DNA of 64,000 bases from Hydnum rufescens UP504 (Eukaryota > Basidiomycota > Agaricomycetes > Cantharellales > Hydnaceae): assembly GCA_014904985.1 (NCBI GenBank), contig MU128923.1, positions 1 to 64,000 on the forward strand. Reading direction: 5' to 3'. A model generated the notes under the pieces. The model searched no databases and was not told where the DNA came from. It saw only the letters and a program-made list of their open reading frames with translations. Of this stretch, positions 24,683 through 35,099 are shown piece by piece (position 1 is the stretch's first letter; each line of letters begins with the position of its first letter). Position numbers and translations under genes: made by a program.

Positions 24683-26040
24683 AAGAAGAGCAGCCAGAGG
24701 CTGCTCTTCTTGCGCAATGTAGCTAAGGAAAATAAATACCAGGGGGGACTCACCATATATAGGGCCACTTGTTGGGCGCGTTCGGTTCTCATCTGGTGAA
24801 TTGCCGTTTGTCGCCTCGCCGTTTGGCATGTTGCCATCCATTGCGTCGCCCTTTGGTGTGTTGCCATTTGGGCCCTTGTTCGTTTTGCGGGTTTTCATTG
24901 TGGCCACAATCTAGAGTAATAAAAGATATATTAGTACAAATATCCAAAGCAGCGCAAAAAGAGCAGCTTTCGCTGCTCTTTTTGCGCGGGTGTAGCTACT
25001 GGGGTGCAGGGACTCACCTTAAATTGTACCACACACCCGCTATGGTGGGTGTGTGGTACCTGGGTCCTCATTTGGTGCGTTTGCATGTCTCATGTTGGTG
25101 CATGTTGCATTGGTGCGTGTTGCGTGTTGTGTGTTGCGTGTCGTGTGTCATGTGTCATGTTGGCGCGTGTTGCATTACCGCTCGGTCCCTTGTTGTTTCA
25201 TGGGTTTTCGTCATGTCTTGGACAAGTCAACCTAGAATAATAAATGAATCGTTAGTATGAATATTCAAAGCAACGCAAAAAGAGCAGCTCATGCTGCTCT
25301 TTTTGCGCCACAAGAATCAGAAATAAAAAATAAAAATAAAAACTTACCTTGGAGCACCCTACAACCGCTGTGGTGGGTGTAGGGTACTGGGAGTGCGGAC
25401 TCCGGCTCATACATATGGGTTCTCCCTGTGCCCCGTCATTTGGGTGTCGATAAGGGGGGGTACGGGGGTTCTGCATCAGTATTGGTTCGTGAGAATGGTT
25501 AATACCTATAAAATAATATTGTTAAATTAGTTAAAAATTAAACACCACGCAAAAAGAGCAGCTTTCGCTGCTCTTTTTGCGTGGTTGTAGCTACTGGGGG
25601 TGGGGACTCACCTTATATGGGACCACACACCTGCCGTGGCGGGTGTGTGATTCCTGGGGCCCTCATTTGGTGTGGTCGCGTCCTCGTTTGGCGCGTTGCT
25701 GTGGGTTGCGTCCCCATTTGACGTGGTGCCATATTTCGCATCGTTGCCACGTTGCTGTGGGTCGTGTCCTCTTTCGGCGTGGTGCTGTATCTCGCATCGT
25801 TGCTGCGTCGCATCCTCATTTGGTGTGCTGCTGTATTTCACGCGTTGGCCCCTTGCTGTGGGTTGCGTGTCGGGCTGCCGTTTGGGTTCTTGTTATTTTG
25901 CGGGCTATTGTCGTGTGTTGAACGAAGCCTCAATCTAGAATAATTAAAGTCACATTAGTAAAAAGTTTCAAAGCAGCACAAAAAGAGCAGCTTTCGCTGC
26001 TCTTTTTGCGCCGTCGTACCTACTAGCAGAAAAACTCACC
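24683..26040 (-). repeat. Foldback 1 left array: mini exon-intron units
   Basis: Five units are seen, oriented outward (minus strand). Hairpins: 24683-24711, 24952-24987, 25275-25306, 25546-25583, 25976-26011. In each, on the minus strand, a palindrome of the type ACCACACACC...GGTGTGTGGT is followed by AAG|GTGAGT, then the hairpin, then TTCTAG. An example of a would-be exon is 25934 down to 25612 (323 nt). Would-be exons are rich in Asn, Thr, Pro and Asp in some frames, but frames are not kept across junctions. Whether these are spliced is not known. Confidence 0.85.
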
Positions 26041-26135
26041 TTATGACCACACACCCATGGTGGCGGGTGTGTGGTCGTGCGCTTGCCTTTCCAGGCGGTT
26101 GTTTGTTGTGGTTTCGGAGATGAGAAGAAAGATCT

Positions 26136-26787
26136 GAAATTCAATGCCAGCAATTGCCAATACTCAAGAAGCGCCCAAGTGCTGACGCTACAAGCACAAT
26201 ACAGATTGATAGCAAGCATGTAGATGTGGAATATAGAATATAGAATAAATATTTGTTTAAAAATGTGAAGAAGAGGATAAAAATGAGCCAGAGCTCAATA
26301 AGGGATGATATGCCTCATTGCAAAGTGGATTAGATCACTTCTATGCATCAGAATTGGCCCAAATTTAAATATAGTGATGGTATATATATACCCTACATGG
26401 GAAACCAATTATATCAGACGATTCTGGCATTTTTCTATTTTCCATGCCTTCAATTCCCTATTTAGGGAATTGAAGGCGTGAAAAATAGAAAAATGCCAGA
26501 ATCGTCTGATATAATTGGTTTCCCATGTAGGGTATATATATACCATCACTATATTTAAATTTGGGCCAATTCTGATGCATAGAAGTGATCTAATCCACTT
26601 TGCAATGAGGCATATCATCCCTTATTGAGCTCTGGCTCATTTTTATCCTCTTCTTCACATTTTTAAACAAATATTTATTCTATATTCTATATTCCACATC
26701 TACATGCTTGCTATCAATCTGTATTGTGCTTGTAGCGTCAGCACTTGGGTGCTTCTTGAGTATCGGCAATTGCCGGCATTGAATTTC
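26136..26787. repeat. Central palindrome of foldback 1 (2 x 325 bp)
   Basis: Two 325 bp arms (26136-26460 and 26463-26787) mirror each other around a TT at 26461-26462; the innermost part is CAATTCCCTA TT TAGGGAATTG. I found only scattered mismatches by eye, such as CAT/CGT near 26450 and 26476. TATATATATA motifs lie in each arm (about 26385 and 26535). They could serve as paired outward promoters for the two arrays; that is inference. Confidence 0.95.
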
Positions 26788-26879
26788 GCAACTACGCAGC
26801 CACACCCAGCAACAGAAGGATGACGACGACAATCCCACAACCAGACGACGACGACCCACAACCACATGACCACACACCT

Positions 26880-28700
26880 GCTGCTGCAGGTGTGTGGTCA
26901 TAAGGTGAGTTTTGTCAGTAGATACAATAGCGCAAAAAGAGTAGCACAAGCTACTCTTTTTGCGCCACTTTGAACTCTTATACTAACATAGCTTTTATTA
27001 TTTTAGATTATGGCCTAAGGCCCGAGACGAAAACCCACCACACGATGAGGGCCCGAACGGCAAGAGCCAAACCAAAAGAAACGATGGAGCACCCAATGGG
27101 TGGCCCCAGGAACCACACCCGCTGCGGCAGGTGTGGTACTATTTAAGGTGAGTGTTGCCCCCCCCCCAATAGATACAGTCGCGCAAAAAGACCAGCGAAA
27201 GCTGGTCTTTTTGCGCTGAATTATAACCTTAACTAACATATATTTTGATATTCTAGGTCATGCTTTGAACCACCATCTGCACGAGCGCCAACCGAAACTA
27301 CACCAAGTGAAAACCCGACGGACACCCCACCGAACGATAAACCAACGCAAACCAGACACCTGCCACGGCGGGTGTCTGGTTATACATTCAAGGTATGTGT
27401 CCCCAATGGCACAAAAAGAGCAGCAAAAGCTGCTCTTTTTGCGCTACTTTGAATTTCTTTACTGATTCCTTTTTAATTCATTCTAGGCCATCAAATGAAA
27501 CCCCCCCAAACGACAAGGCCCAATCGGCCAGGGCCCCAGCGGCAACATGCAAACAGAAACCACACAAAACGAAAATGCGAGACGTGGCCATGGACCACCC
27601 GAGTGGCCATGTGAACCACACACCCGCTGCAGTGGGTGTGTGGTTCTATACAAGGTAAGTGTACCCCAACGGCGCAAAAAGAGCAGCAAATGCTGCTCTT
27701 TTTGCGCTGGTTTTAATTTATCTAACTAATACATCCATTATTCTAGGCTACCACAAACGAAGATCAGCGAAACGAAACCCCTCCGAAACGATAACCTGCC
27801 CGCAAAGTTGAATGACAACACACCAAACGAAAACATGAGACGACGCCAACCCCAGATGAACCACACACCCACAGAAGTGGGTGTGTGGTAATTTCAAGGT
27901 AAGTATGATCACGCAAAAGGAGCAGCGCACGCTGCTCCTTTGCGTGGCTTTCTGTTTTTTTTTTTCTCTCTTTCATTAACATTATTTATCTCTAGGCTTT
28001 AATCTCAGCCTACAAACCCTGTCAACCCCCAAATAAAGACCCACCACCCTGCCAAAGACACCTGCGAGAATGGTAACCCACCCGCCAGACGAAACCCATG
28101 AGAACGGAAACCCGCCAACCCCCTAAGTGACGACCAGCCCCTGTACCAAGTACGAACTGCGCGACCGTGGTACCAAATAGTACCACATACCCACTTAGGT
28201 GGGTGTGTGGTACTACAAAGGGGTTTTTTTTTTAATTTCAATATCTTCAATGATGCGAAGGGAGCAGCGCAAGCTGCTCCTTTTGCATCACTTCGAATTT
28301 TTTTTACTAACTAGGATTCAAATGGAAGGACCCAAAATGCAACCCATGCCCCGCGCTCAACGGTGAAGTACCAAGCCACGCCCCGGTACCACACACCTGC
28401 CCAAGTGGGTGTGTGGTGCTACTAGGTATTTTTTTTTGGAATTTCTATATGTACAGCGACGCAAAAGGAGCAGCTTGCGCTGCTCCTTTTGCATGCCTTC
28501 GAATTTTTATTTATTAATGTATGGTATTATTGTAGAATCCAGCCAGAGCACCCAAAACAATGACCCACCCCAACAGCAACCTGCCCAATGGTGAAGGCCA
28601 TGCCCCCGTACCACACACCTGTCCAAGCAGGTGTGTGGTGCTACTAGATAGTTTTTTTTTTAAATTTCTATGGATGGTACCACACAAGCGGGTGTGGTAA
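26880..28700 (+). repeat. Foldback 1 right array: mini exon-intron units
   Basis: Seven hairpins: 26930-26965, 27181-27216, 27409-27444, 27672-27707, 27910-27946, 28252-28289, 28461-28492. Would-be exons with clean borders are 27007-27147, 27257-27392, 27487-27654 and 27747-27898 (141, 136, 168, 152 nt). The introns between them are 109, 94 and 92 nt, begin GTGAGT, GTATGT or GTAAGT, contain CTAAC-like branch sites, and end TTCTAG. A further intron is 27899-27995. Beyond 28200 the splice signals degrade. AATAAA-rich sequence at 28755-28865 could serve for polyadenylation. Exon lengths are not all multiples of three, so protein coding is doubtful. Confidence 0.85.
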
Positions 28701-28984
28701 GTAGTTTTTTTCTTGGATTTCTACAGACAGTACCACACCCCAGTGGGTGTGGTGAATTTTTAAATAAATAAATAAATAATACACAACTCAGTAAGAATGA
28801 AACATGGAAATGCCGAATGAAACCCTGCTGACTGGGGGTAGCAGTGATAATAAATAAATAAATAATCATAAATGGAACATATTATCCCGGACAAGCGTGT
28901 ATGGCCCACTGTGCAAGTCTGAGATTAGGTGACTGAAGAAGGCACCTAACCCAATATATTGAAGTTCTGTGGCCAGTCTAAGTC

Positions 28985-29046
28985 CCACACAGGGGCCCCT
29001 GGGGGCCCCTGCCTTGATCATGGAAATCAGGTTAGCCAGCCCCAGG
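28985..29046. repeat. GGGGCCCC-rich subterminal patch, right
   Basis: AGGGGCCCCTGGGGGCCCCT and CCAGGGGCCCC motifs mirror the patch at 24537-24615. They form part of the outer inverted structure of foldback 1. Confidence 0.8.
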
Positions 29047-29142
29047 GGCCCCAGCATCAAAACCTCTAGTTAGACTATATAAATGCAAGGCTCGTAATAT
29101 CTAACTAGACCTACATTTGTGGCTGACTGAGTTGGTCATAGC

Positions 29143-30669
29143 ATACTGGAGCTGCTCATTAAAGAGTGCTGAGAGAAACTACTCAGCAATGGAACAAGAA
29201 GCCCTGGGAGTCAAAGAAGCCCTTGTTCACTTCCAGCTGTTTGTAGAAGGAGAGAAAAATATAATCATCACAGATCACTCAGCACTACAATGGGCTCAAA
29301 TGTATGAGAACACCAACAGATGACTGGTGGCATGGGGGGTGGTGTTTGGAGCATTCCCAGGACTCAAAATCATACATTGAGCAGGAGTGACTCATTCAAA
29401 TGTTGACCCCCTGTCAAGGCTAAGCAGAATTCCACTGCACCAGTCACCTGTGGGATTCAACACTGCCTCTACCAGCTCCACTACCCGACCAACCCCTGCA
29501 GGCATGGGAAACAAATCTGGAACAAATGCCAGCACAGAGCAGCCTTCTTAATGATGAGGGTGCAGTCCAGGACTGTACCCAAATCAAAGGACGTACGAGA
29601 CGGTAAATGAAGCTCCATGACCATGGAAGAAAGGCTAGAGAAGGAAATGTCTTGAGCCACATGGGAAAGGAGCAGGAAGGCCAACCCTCCAGGAGGGGAA
29701 TGGCTTCCTCATGGCCTATCTATCAACATAAGCCCTGGGAGACTCCTAGCTTTTGTGAATGGCTATAAGGAGGATCTGAGCTTCAGTCAGGCCTGGGGGG
29801 CTGTGGAGCCAGAGGGAGCAGAAGTCTCAGCTGCCCAATGGTTCTATAAGTCACCAGAAGGACTGCTCACCTTCTGTGACACAGATTGGGTAGCAAGGCT
29901 ATGTGTCCCAAGATCAGAAGTCCAGGGCCTGCTGCGCGAGACCCACAATAGCCCATGGGAGAGTGCCCATGCAGGCTTGTCCCACCTCTATCACCACCTA
30001 GCTGCCCAATTTTACTGGCCCAGGATGTGGGCTGACATTGTCCAGTTCATGAGAACCTGTGACATATGCCAGAAAATGAAGCCAGATAAGCAGGGGCCTA
30101 ACAGCAAGCTGCTGCCCCACTTGATCCCATTACTACCTTTCAAAGTTGTCTTGCTAGACCTTACCACTGGTCTTCCCAAATCCTTAGGTCACAATGCAGT
30201 ACTCATGATTGTGGACAAGCTCACAAAATATGTACAATACATTCCTATGGTCTTGACACTGAAGCAGGAGGGATTTGCCAGATTATTCATTGACCATGTG
30301 GTCTACAAGTACAGTATACCCAAATGAATGATTGCTGACAGGGATGCATGGTGGGCCAAAGCCTTCTGGGCTTCAGTAGCTAAACACCTGGACCTAAACC
30401 TCCTGCTCTCAACCTCCCATCACCCTCAAACCAATGGGCAGACAGAGAAAGCCAATGATACCCTGGAGGTGGTGCTCAGAGCATACATCATGGGTAATGG
30501 AGGAAACTGGGCACAGTGGCTGGGGCCTCTGGCATCCACCTATAACTCCACCCCCCACTCCTCTACAGGATACTTGCCAGACTTTCTACTGATGGGCTAT
30601 TCCCCTCACACAGGTGCACAAGCTATCAACCCTGTCCTGTGAGGGATACAGTGACTCTTTACTCACAGT
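29143..30669 (+). pseudogene. Gypsy B RNase H end and integrase core
   Basis: RNase H continues from 24458: NYSAMEQEALGVKEAL and IIITDHSALQW (29180-29300). The tail SNVDPLSRLSR (29397-29430) is the usual end of RNase H. Integrase follows, with a zinc-finger part ETHNSPWESAHAG...CDICQKMK (29937-30080) and the catalytic core: LLDLTTGLPKS and MIVDKLTKY (30150-30235), IADRDAWWAKAFW (30329-30370), then HPQTNGQTEKANDTLE (30421-30470). The D, D and E positions are present. Stops at about 30325 and 30640, and a poor stretch at 29440-29750, break it. It resumes at 34467 after foldback 2. Confidence 0.9.
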
Positions 30670-30999
30670 CAGCCCTAGCTGTAGTATAGATATATCAAAC
30701 ATGGTATCATACCAGTGTTAATTAATATATGAAACCCGCTAACTACCACAATGGTAACTACCATGCCTATATATCAGGATGTATCAGTACCACAGTACCA
30801 GCCAAATAGGCTGCATTGCCATTTCATTGCTTGTCATTGCCCATTTAAATATTATTACTATATTGGTAATTCCCATATTAGGATTTATTTATTATATTAT
30901 CTAATATTCAATATTTACATTTAATATTTATATTTAATCCCAAAAATACTACATTAGCTGCATTCAAAAGAGGCCACATATTGACTCACCCTATTATGA

Positions 31000-32100
31000 A
31001 TGAACCATAATACCTTGCCCAGGTACCGTGTGGTACAGGTTTCAATCATGCAGGTGGGTGTTGATCATGCGGGTACGGGTTTTGATCATGCAGGTACAGG
31101 GTTTCATCACGTGGGTATGGGGTTTCATCGCACAGGTACAGGTTTTGTTCAAGCAGGGTGTCCTGGCCTTCCGCACTGGTAGAGGTAATCTAGAGTAATA
31201 AGTGATGTGTTAGTTAGAAAGAAAGAAGAGCCAGCACCAAAAGAGCAGCCTTTGCTGCTCTTTTGGTGCTGGTGGACCGAGAGTAATTGACAACTCACCT
31301 GAGATTACCACACCCGCTGCCGCAGGTGTGGTAACATCGCATAGGGCTGGACCCTCAGAATTTTCAGGGGCTGCACACATAGGTACTACATGGGGGGCTT
31401 CATCTGTACTCTTGTCAGGTGGATTTTGGTGCAGGGGGGCCTAGAATAACAACTCATACATTAGGTTAGTAAAATCAAAGAGAAGCACCACCAAAAGAGC
31501 AGCTGGTGCTGCTCTTTTGGTGCTGCTGCAAGGAGAAACTCACTAGATGGTACCACACACCTGCTCCAGTGGGTGTGTGGTACCATATTTCACCTGTCGT
31601 TGCATACAGTTGAGGGCAGGCTCTGATTGGGTCTTGAGTGGCTGTGTGCGTCTGTAGTTTGTCCTGGGTCTCACCCACATTCTTGTCAGATGGGGTTTCA
31701 TGCAAGGAGGGACCTACAATAATAAATAACATGTTAGTAAAAAAATAAAAGAAAGGTAGCACCAAAAGAGCAGCTGGTGCTGCTCTTTTGGTGCTGTTGT
31801 ACAGGTTAGGAGGAGAAACTCACCAGATAGTACCACACACCTGCCGCAGCAGGTGTGTGGTACTGTATTCTGCCTGTTGTCGCATGGGTTTGGGGGCTGC
31901 ACATGTATGGTCTTGCATGGATTTCGGCCCTCATTAATTTTCGGGTGGCCCCCAGGTTTTGTATTGTCATCATTTGGGTCAGGGGTGAGGGCCTCAGACC
32001 TAGACTGGGGTGGTATGGTGTGTTAGTGAGAGTCTTAGAGAAGTGCAAAGAGGGCAGCTTTTGCTGCCCTTTTTACATGGGTGTATCTAGTAGGAGGGGG
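31000..32100 (-). repeat. Foldback 2 left array
   Basis: Hairpins at 31231-31272, 31489-31522, 31758-31795 and about 32045-32075 with stems of the type CACCAAAAGAGCAGC...GCTGCTCTTTTGGTG. Each is preceded on the minus strand by a CCACACACCTGC...GCAGGTGTGTGG-type palindrome and a 5' splice-like GTGAGT, and followed by a TTCTAG or CTAG acceptor-like end. At 31030-31175 there are 18-19 bp repeats of the type ATCATGCAGGTACGGGTTT. Confidence 0.8.
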
Positions 32101-32212
32101 GACTCACTTGTGTACTTGTGGTGTGTGTGGTCCTGTTCTAGTTTCGCGGGGATCCTGTTGGTCACACATCCTATATATGAATGATGTGGATTAGGTAAGC
32201 ATCAAAACAAAC

Positions 32213-32558
32213 ACTGAATGCCAGGAGTTTCCGGGCTCAAATGAGTGCCCAATTAGGGGCAGTACAAAGCTCATACGGATAGATAGTAAATACCTAGATA
32301 GAAAATAAAGACTATATTTCATGGGTGACGAAACTAATGGGACAATCAAGCCAATTTTCAATTTCTTGCACCTTCAATTTCCTATTTAGGAAATTGAAGG
32401 TGCATGAAATTGAAAATTGGCTTGATTGTCCCATTAGTTTCATTGCCCATGAAATATAGTCTTTATTTTCTATCTAGGTATTTACTATCTATCCATATGA
32501 GCTTTGTACTGCCCCTAATTGGGCGCTCATTTGAGCCTGGAAACTCCTGGCATTCAGT
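32213..32558. repeat. Central palindrome of foldback 2 (2 x 172 bp)
   Basis: Arms 32213-32384 and 32387-32558 mirror each other around TT at 32385-32386, with inner core CAATTTCCTA TT TAGGAAATTG. This core has the same design as in foldback 1 (CCTATTTAGG), although the rest of the arms is unrelated. A few mismatches are seen, for example CGTCAC versus CATTGC. Confidence 0.95.
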
Positions 32559-32589
32559 AGCATCTTCAGATCTACTTGTCAAAGGCACC

Positions 32590-33740
32590 TGAAACAAGCA
32601 CAACACAGTGCCACACACCCCCTGGGGCAGGTGTGTGGCACTATTAGGTGTATCTCTTTTTTTTTCTTTACTAATCTATTTGCTACTCTAGGTACCTTTT
32701 CCCACTGCAAAACCCCACCCAAGGCAGCAGAGATGATGACCAGGGCGAAACACAGATGTATGCAGGCACCCGAAAGCCCAGCCCCTGAACACCCATGATG
32801 ACTGCCATGATGAATTAAATATGATACCACACACCCACTGCAGCAGGTGTGTAGGTGAGTTTTCCATTAATACAACACCAAAAGAGCAGCACCAGCTGCT
32901 CTTTTGGTGTTGTTTGGATTCTTTTTTTATTAACATGTTTATTATTCTAGGTTCTTTGTTCCATCATGAAACCTGACAAGGCCCAGAGTGAAATATGGGC
33001 ACCTGCGCAGCCACCCAAGACCCTGACCCTCAAGTATCTGCAACTCACACAATGACCAATTGAATACGGTGCCACATGCCCACTTTGGTGGGTGTGTGGT
33101 AGTATCAGGTATGTCTAATCCCACTGGTGCCAAAAGAGCAGCAAAAGCTGCTCTTTTGGCACCCCTCTGTTTTCTTTTTTTTTTTACTGATGTATTATTC
33201 TTCGTTATTCTAGGTGCCTTCCCTATGTGAAAACCTGCCTGATGAGGACACGGATGAGCCCCCACCACAAAACTCGATGTGCAGCTGCCCAAGCCCTGAG
33301 TACCTGGCCCTGAACACAATGATCGACGAAATCTCATACCACACCCACTGCAGTGGGTGACCTTGTAAGTTTCTCATTATAACATGTGCAACCATGCCAG
33401 AAGAGCAGCAGTTGCTGCTCTTCTGGCACTGCTTCTGTTTTTTTATTCACTAACATATTATTGGTCATTGTAGATCACCCCCTGCACAAAGACCAGCCTG
33501 ACAAGAGCATGAAAACCCCCACACAAGATACAGATGCATAGCCACTGAAGGCCACAACCAATGCGACAACAGGCAAAGCACAGTACCACACCTGCTGCAG
33601 CAGGTGTGGTAGTACATGGTAAGTTTTTAATTACAGTGCGTACAACAGCGCCAAAAGAGCAGCAGAAGCTGCTCTTTTGGCACTGCCTCTGGCTTTGTTT
33701 TTCACTGACACACTATTTGTTATTCTAGACTCTCCCCACA
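32590..33740 (+). repeat. Foldback 2 right array
   Basis: Hairpins at 32872-32913, 33126-33162, 33395-33428 and 33650-33681. Outer stem pairs differ between them but remain paired (GGTGCC/GGCACC, TGCCAG/CTGGCA, AACACC/GGTGTT). Units begin after TTCTAG or CTAG ends (about 32690, 32951, 33213, 33729), and each carries a palindrome of the CACACCxGC...GGTGTG type. The first unit (32600-32695) has the palindrome but no hairpin. Confidence 0.8.
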
Positions 33741-34466
33741 TGAAAACCTGTCCAACAAGAACATGGAGAGGCCCTCAAAAATATGAATGCACAGCTGCCG
33801 AAGACCCGTGCAAGGGCCATGAGAATGAAACCCAAAACCTGCATGAGCACAAAGACCTGTACAAGCCCAGGCTTGTGGACCTGTATGAATACCTGCCTGA
33901 GCCCCCCCCCCCCCCCCGGCCATATGTAGTAGCAATAATAAATAATAATAAAATAATGAAGCCTCCATGTACAGTAGTGATGAATAATAAAAGCTTGTGA
34001 TTATCCCAATAAGCCAGCCCATATAGCCCGCTGACCATTTAGGGACATGCTGGGACCTATCTCAATACCCCATCCAAATATATCCATATGTGGATGCATT
34101 TGATCCTGCATCAGTTGGTGACTGATGCAGTAACCCACGTACTGGTATTACTGGCGATATCTGCAGGGATATGGCTGCTGATAGAAATCCTTCAAGTATA
34201 TAGAGGAGTTCAAGACCCAAATAGTGTACAAGATGAGTTAACCTAGTTGGTTTAAGCACCTGGAGTTCCTCATGTATTGGCACATTGTGGGTTCAAACCC
34301 TGTGAAGTGCATAATTATGTGTTTTATTTTGAAACCTCATGCATGGGCTCCTGATATATCAGCTATGGCAAGTTACCATATGGTGACTACTGGGCTTGAT
34401 ATATTAATTAGACATGGTACCATACCATGTTTGATATATCAGCACTACAGCTAGTGGTGTCACAGT

Positions 34467-35072
34467 GCAGCTGCAACACCCTTCATTGAAGAGTTGGAAG
34501 TCCATCGAACTAAGGCAAGGGATGCATTGGTGTGAGCACAAGCTAAGCAAGCACAAGCATATGACACAAAGCAAAGAGAAGAGGAATTCAAGGAAGGGGA
34601 TGAGGTCCTCCTCAACCCTCACTCATTAGAGCTGGTGGATGTTAAAGGCACAGGACAGGAGCTCCTGCAGTGACATGTGGGGCCTTTTACAGTCACTGAA
34701 AAAATAAACCCAGTCATCTATCATTTAAACATTCCACCAGAATATAAGCTGCATCCCATCATTAACATACAGCACTTGATGAAATACTACAGAGTCCCTG
34801 ATGAGAGCAAGCATGTGAAATTGCCCAACTTAAAAGAACTAGCAGCTGAGGAAGAGTATGAGATAGAAAAAATAGTGGGACATCACTATAATGCTAGCCA
34901 GAGGTGTAAGGAATGCCTAGTGCATTGGAAAGGGTATGGCCCTGAACATGACACATTTGAACCTGAAAGTGCCCTCCACAATGCATTTTTGAGACTAAGG
35001 GAGTACAAAGGAAACATGGCCACCAGGAGCCCTGGTGAAGCTGCAGGTGGAGATCCTGGAGTGGAGATATAA
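34467..35072 (+). pseudogene. Gypsy B integrase C-terminus and chromodomain
   Basis: TPFIEELEVHRTKARDAL (34478-34525) continues the integrase. FKEGDEVLLNP and GPFTVTEKINPVIYHLNIP (34585-34740) are the C-terminal GPY/F-type region. The chromodomain spans about 34850-35010, with EEYEIEKIVGHHY, ECLVHWKGYGPEHDTFEPE and LHNAFLRLREY; the aromatic positions Y, W and W/F are mostly kept. Chromodomains direct integration to marked chromatin in this retroelement group. One stop near 34673 separates the two parts. Confidence 0.9.
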
Positions 35073-35099
35073 GCCATGAGTATACAATGAGGTGATGCC

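Larger units (their letters stand above)
24459..29134. mobile_element. Foldback element 1 (4676 bp)
   Basis: The element starts CAGCCTGGTCAGCCA; its right end, reverse-complemented, starts CAACTCAGTCAGCCA. It is flanked by the 8 bp duplication GTCATAGC (24451-24458 and 29135-29142). Removing it with one copy keeps the RNase H frame (FIE*VIAYWSCSLKSAE). A 652 bp palindrome occupies the middle. On both sides lie arrays of about 150-320 bp units, each with a palindrome and a hairpin, in opposite orientation. GGGGCCCC-rich patches and CTAACTAGA motifs lie near both ends. No transposase or other known protein is encoded, so mobility must come from elsewhere. It is rich in CpG although the host retroelement is CpG-poor, which suggests a later arrival. 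Confidence 0.9.
30670..34459. mobile_element. Foldback element 2 (3790 bp)
   Basis: Left end CAGCCCTAGCTGTAGT, right end (reverse-complemented) CACCACTAGCTGTAGT. The inverted similarity continues inward for about 100 bp through GATATATCAAACATGGTA and TTAATTAATATAT. Flanks are TCACAGT at 30663-30669 and 34460-34466. Removing the element with one copy keeps the integrase frame (LFTHSAAATPFIEELE). It has the same plan as foldback 1: a central palindrome (32213-32558) and outward arrays of palindrome/hairpin units. Ends and duplication length differ, so it is probably a sister family. It is CpG-poor, unlike foldback 1. Confidence 0.9.

Noticed and set aside
25608..25841. Open reading frames across the foldback arrays as real proteins
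   Set aside because: Frames are not kept across the would-be splice junctions, exon lengths vary in phase, and both strands give open frames because of the palindromes. Only the short HTPxxxGVW motif recurs.
24683..28492. Hairpin array as a CRISPR array or bacterial terminators
   Set aside because: Units are 150-430 bp apart, the sequence between them is itself related, and the context is eukaryotic. The T-runs are inside the stems, so these are not terminator-like T-tails.
33907..33918. Run of C as a signal or error of interest
   Set aside because: A simple homopolymer at the end of a foldback unit; nothing else depends on it.
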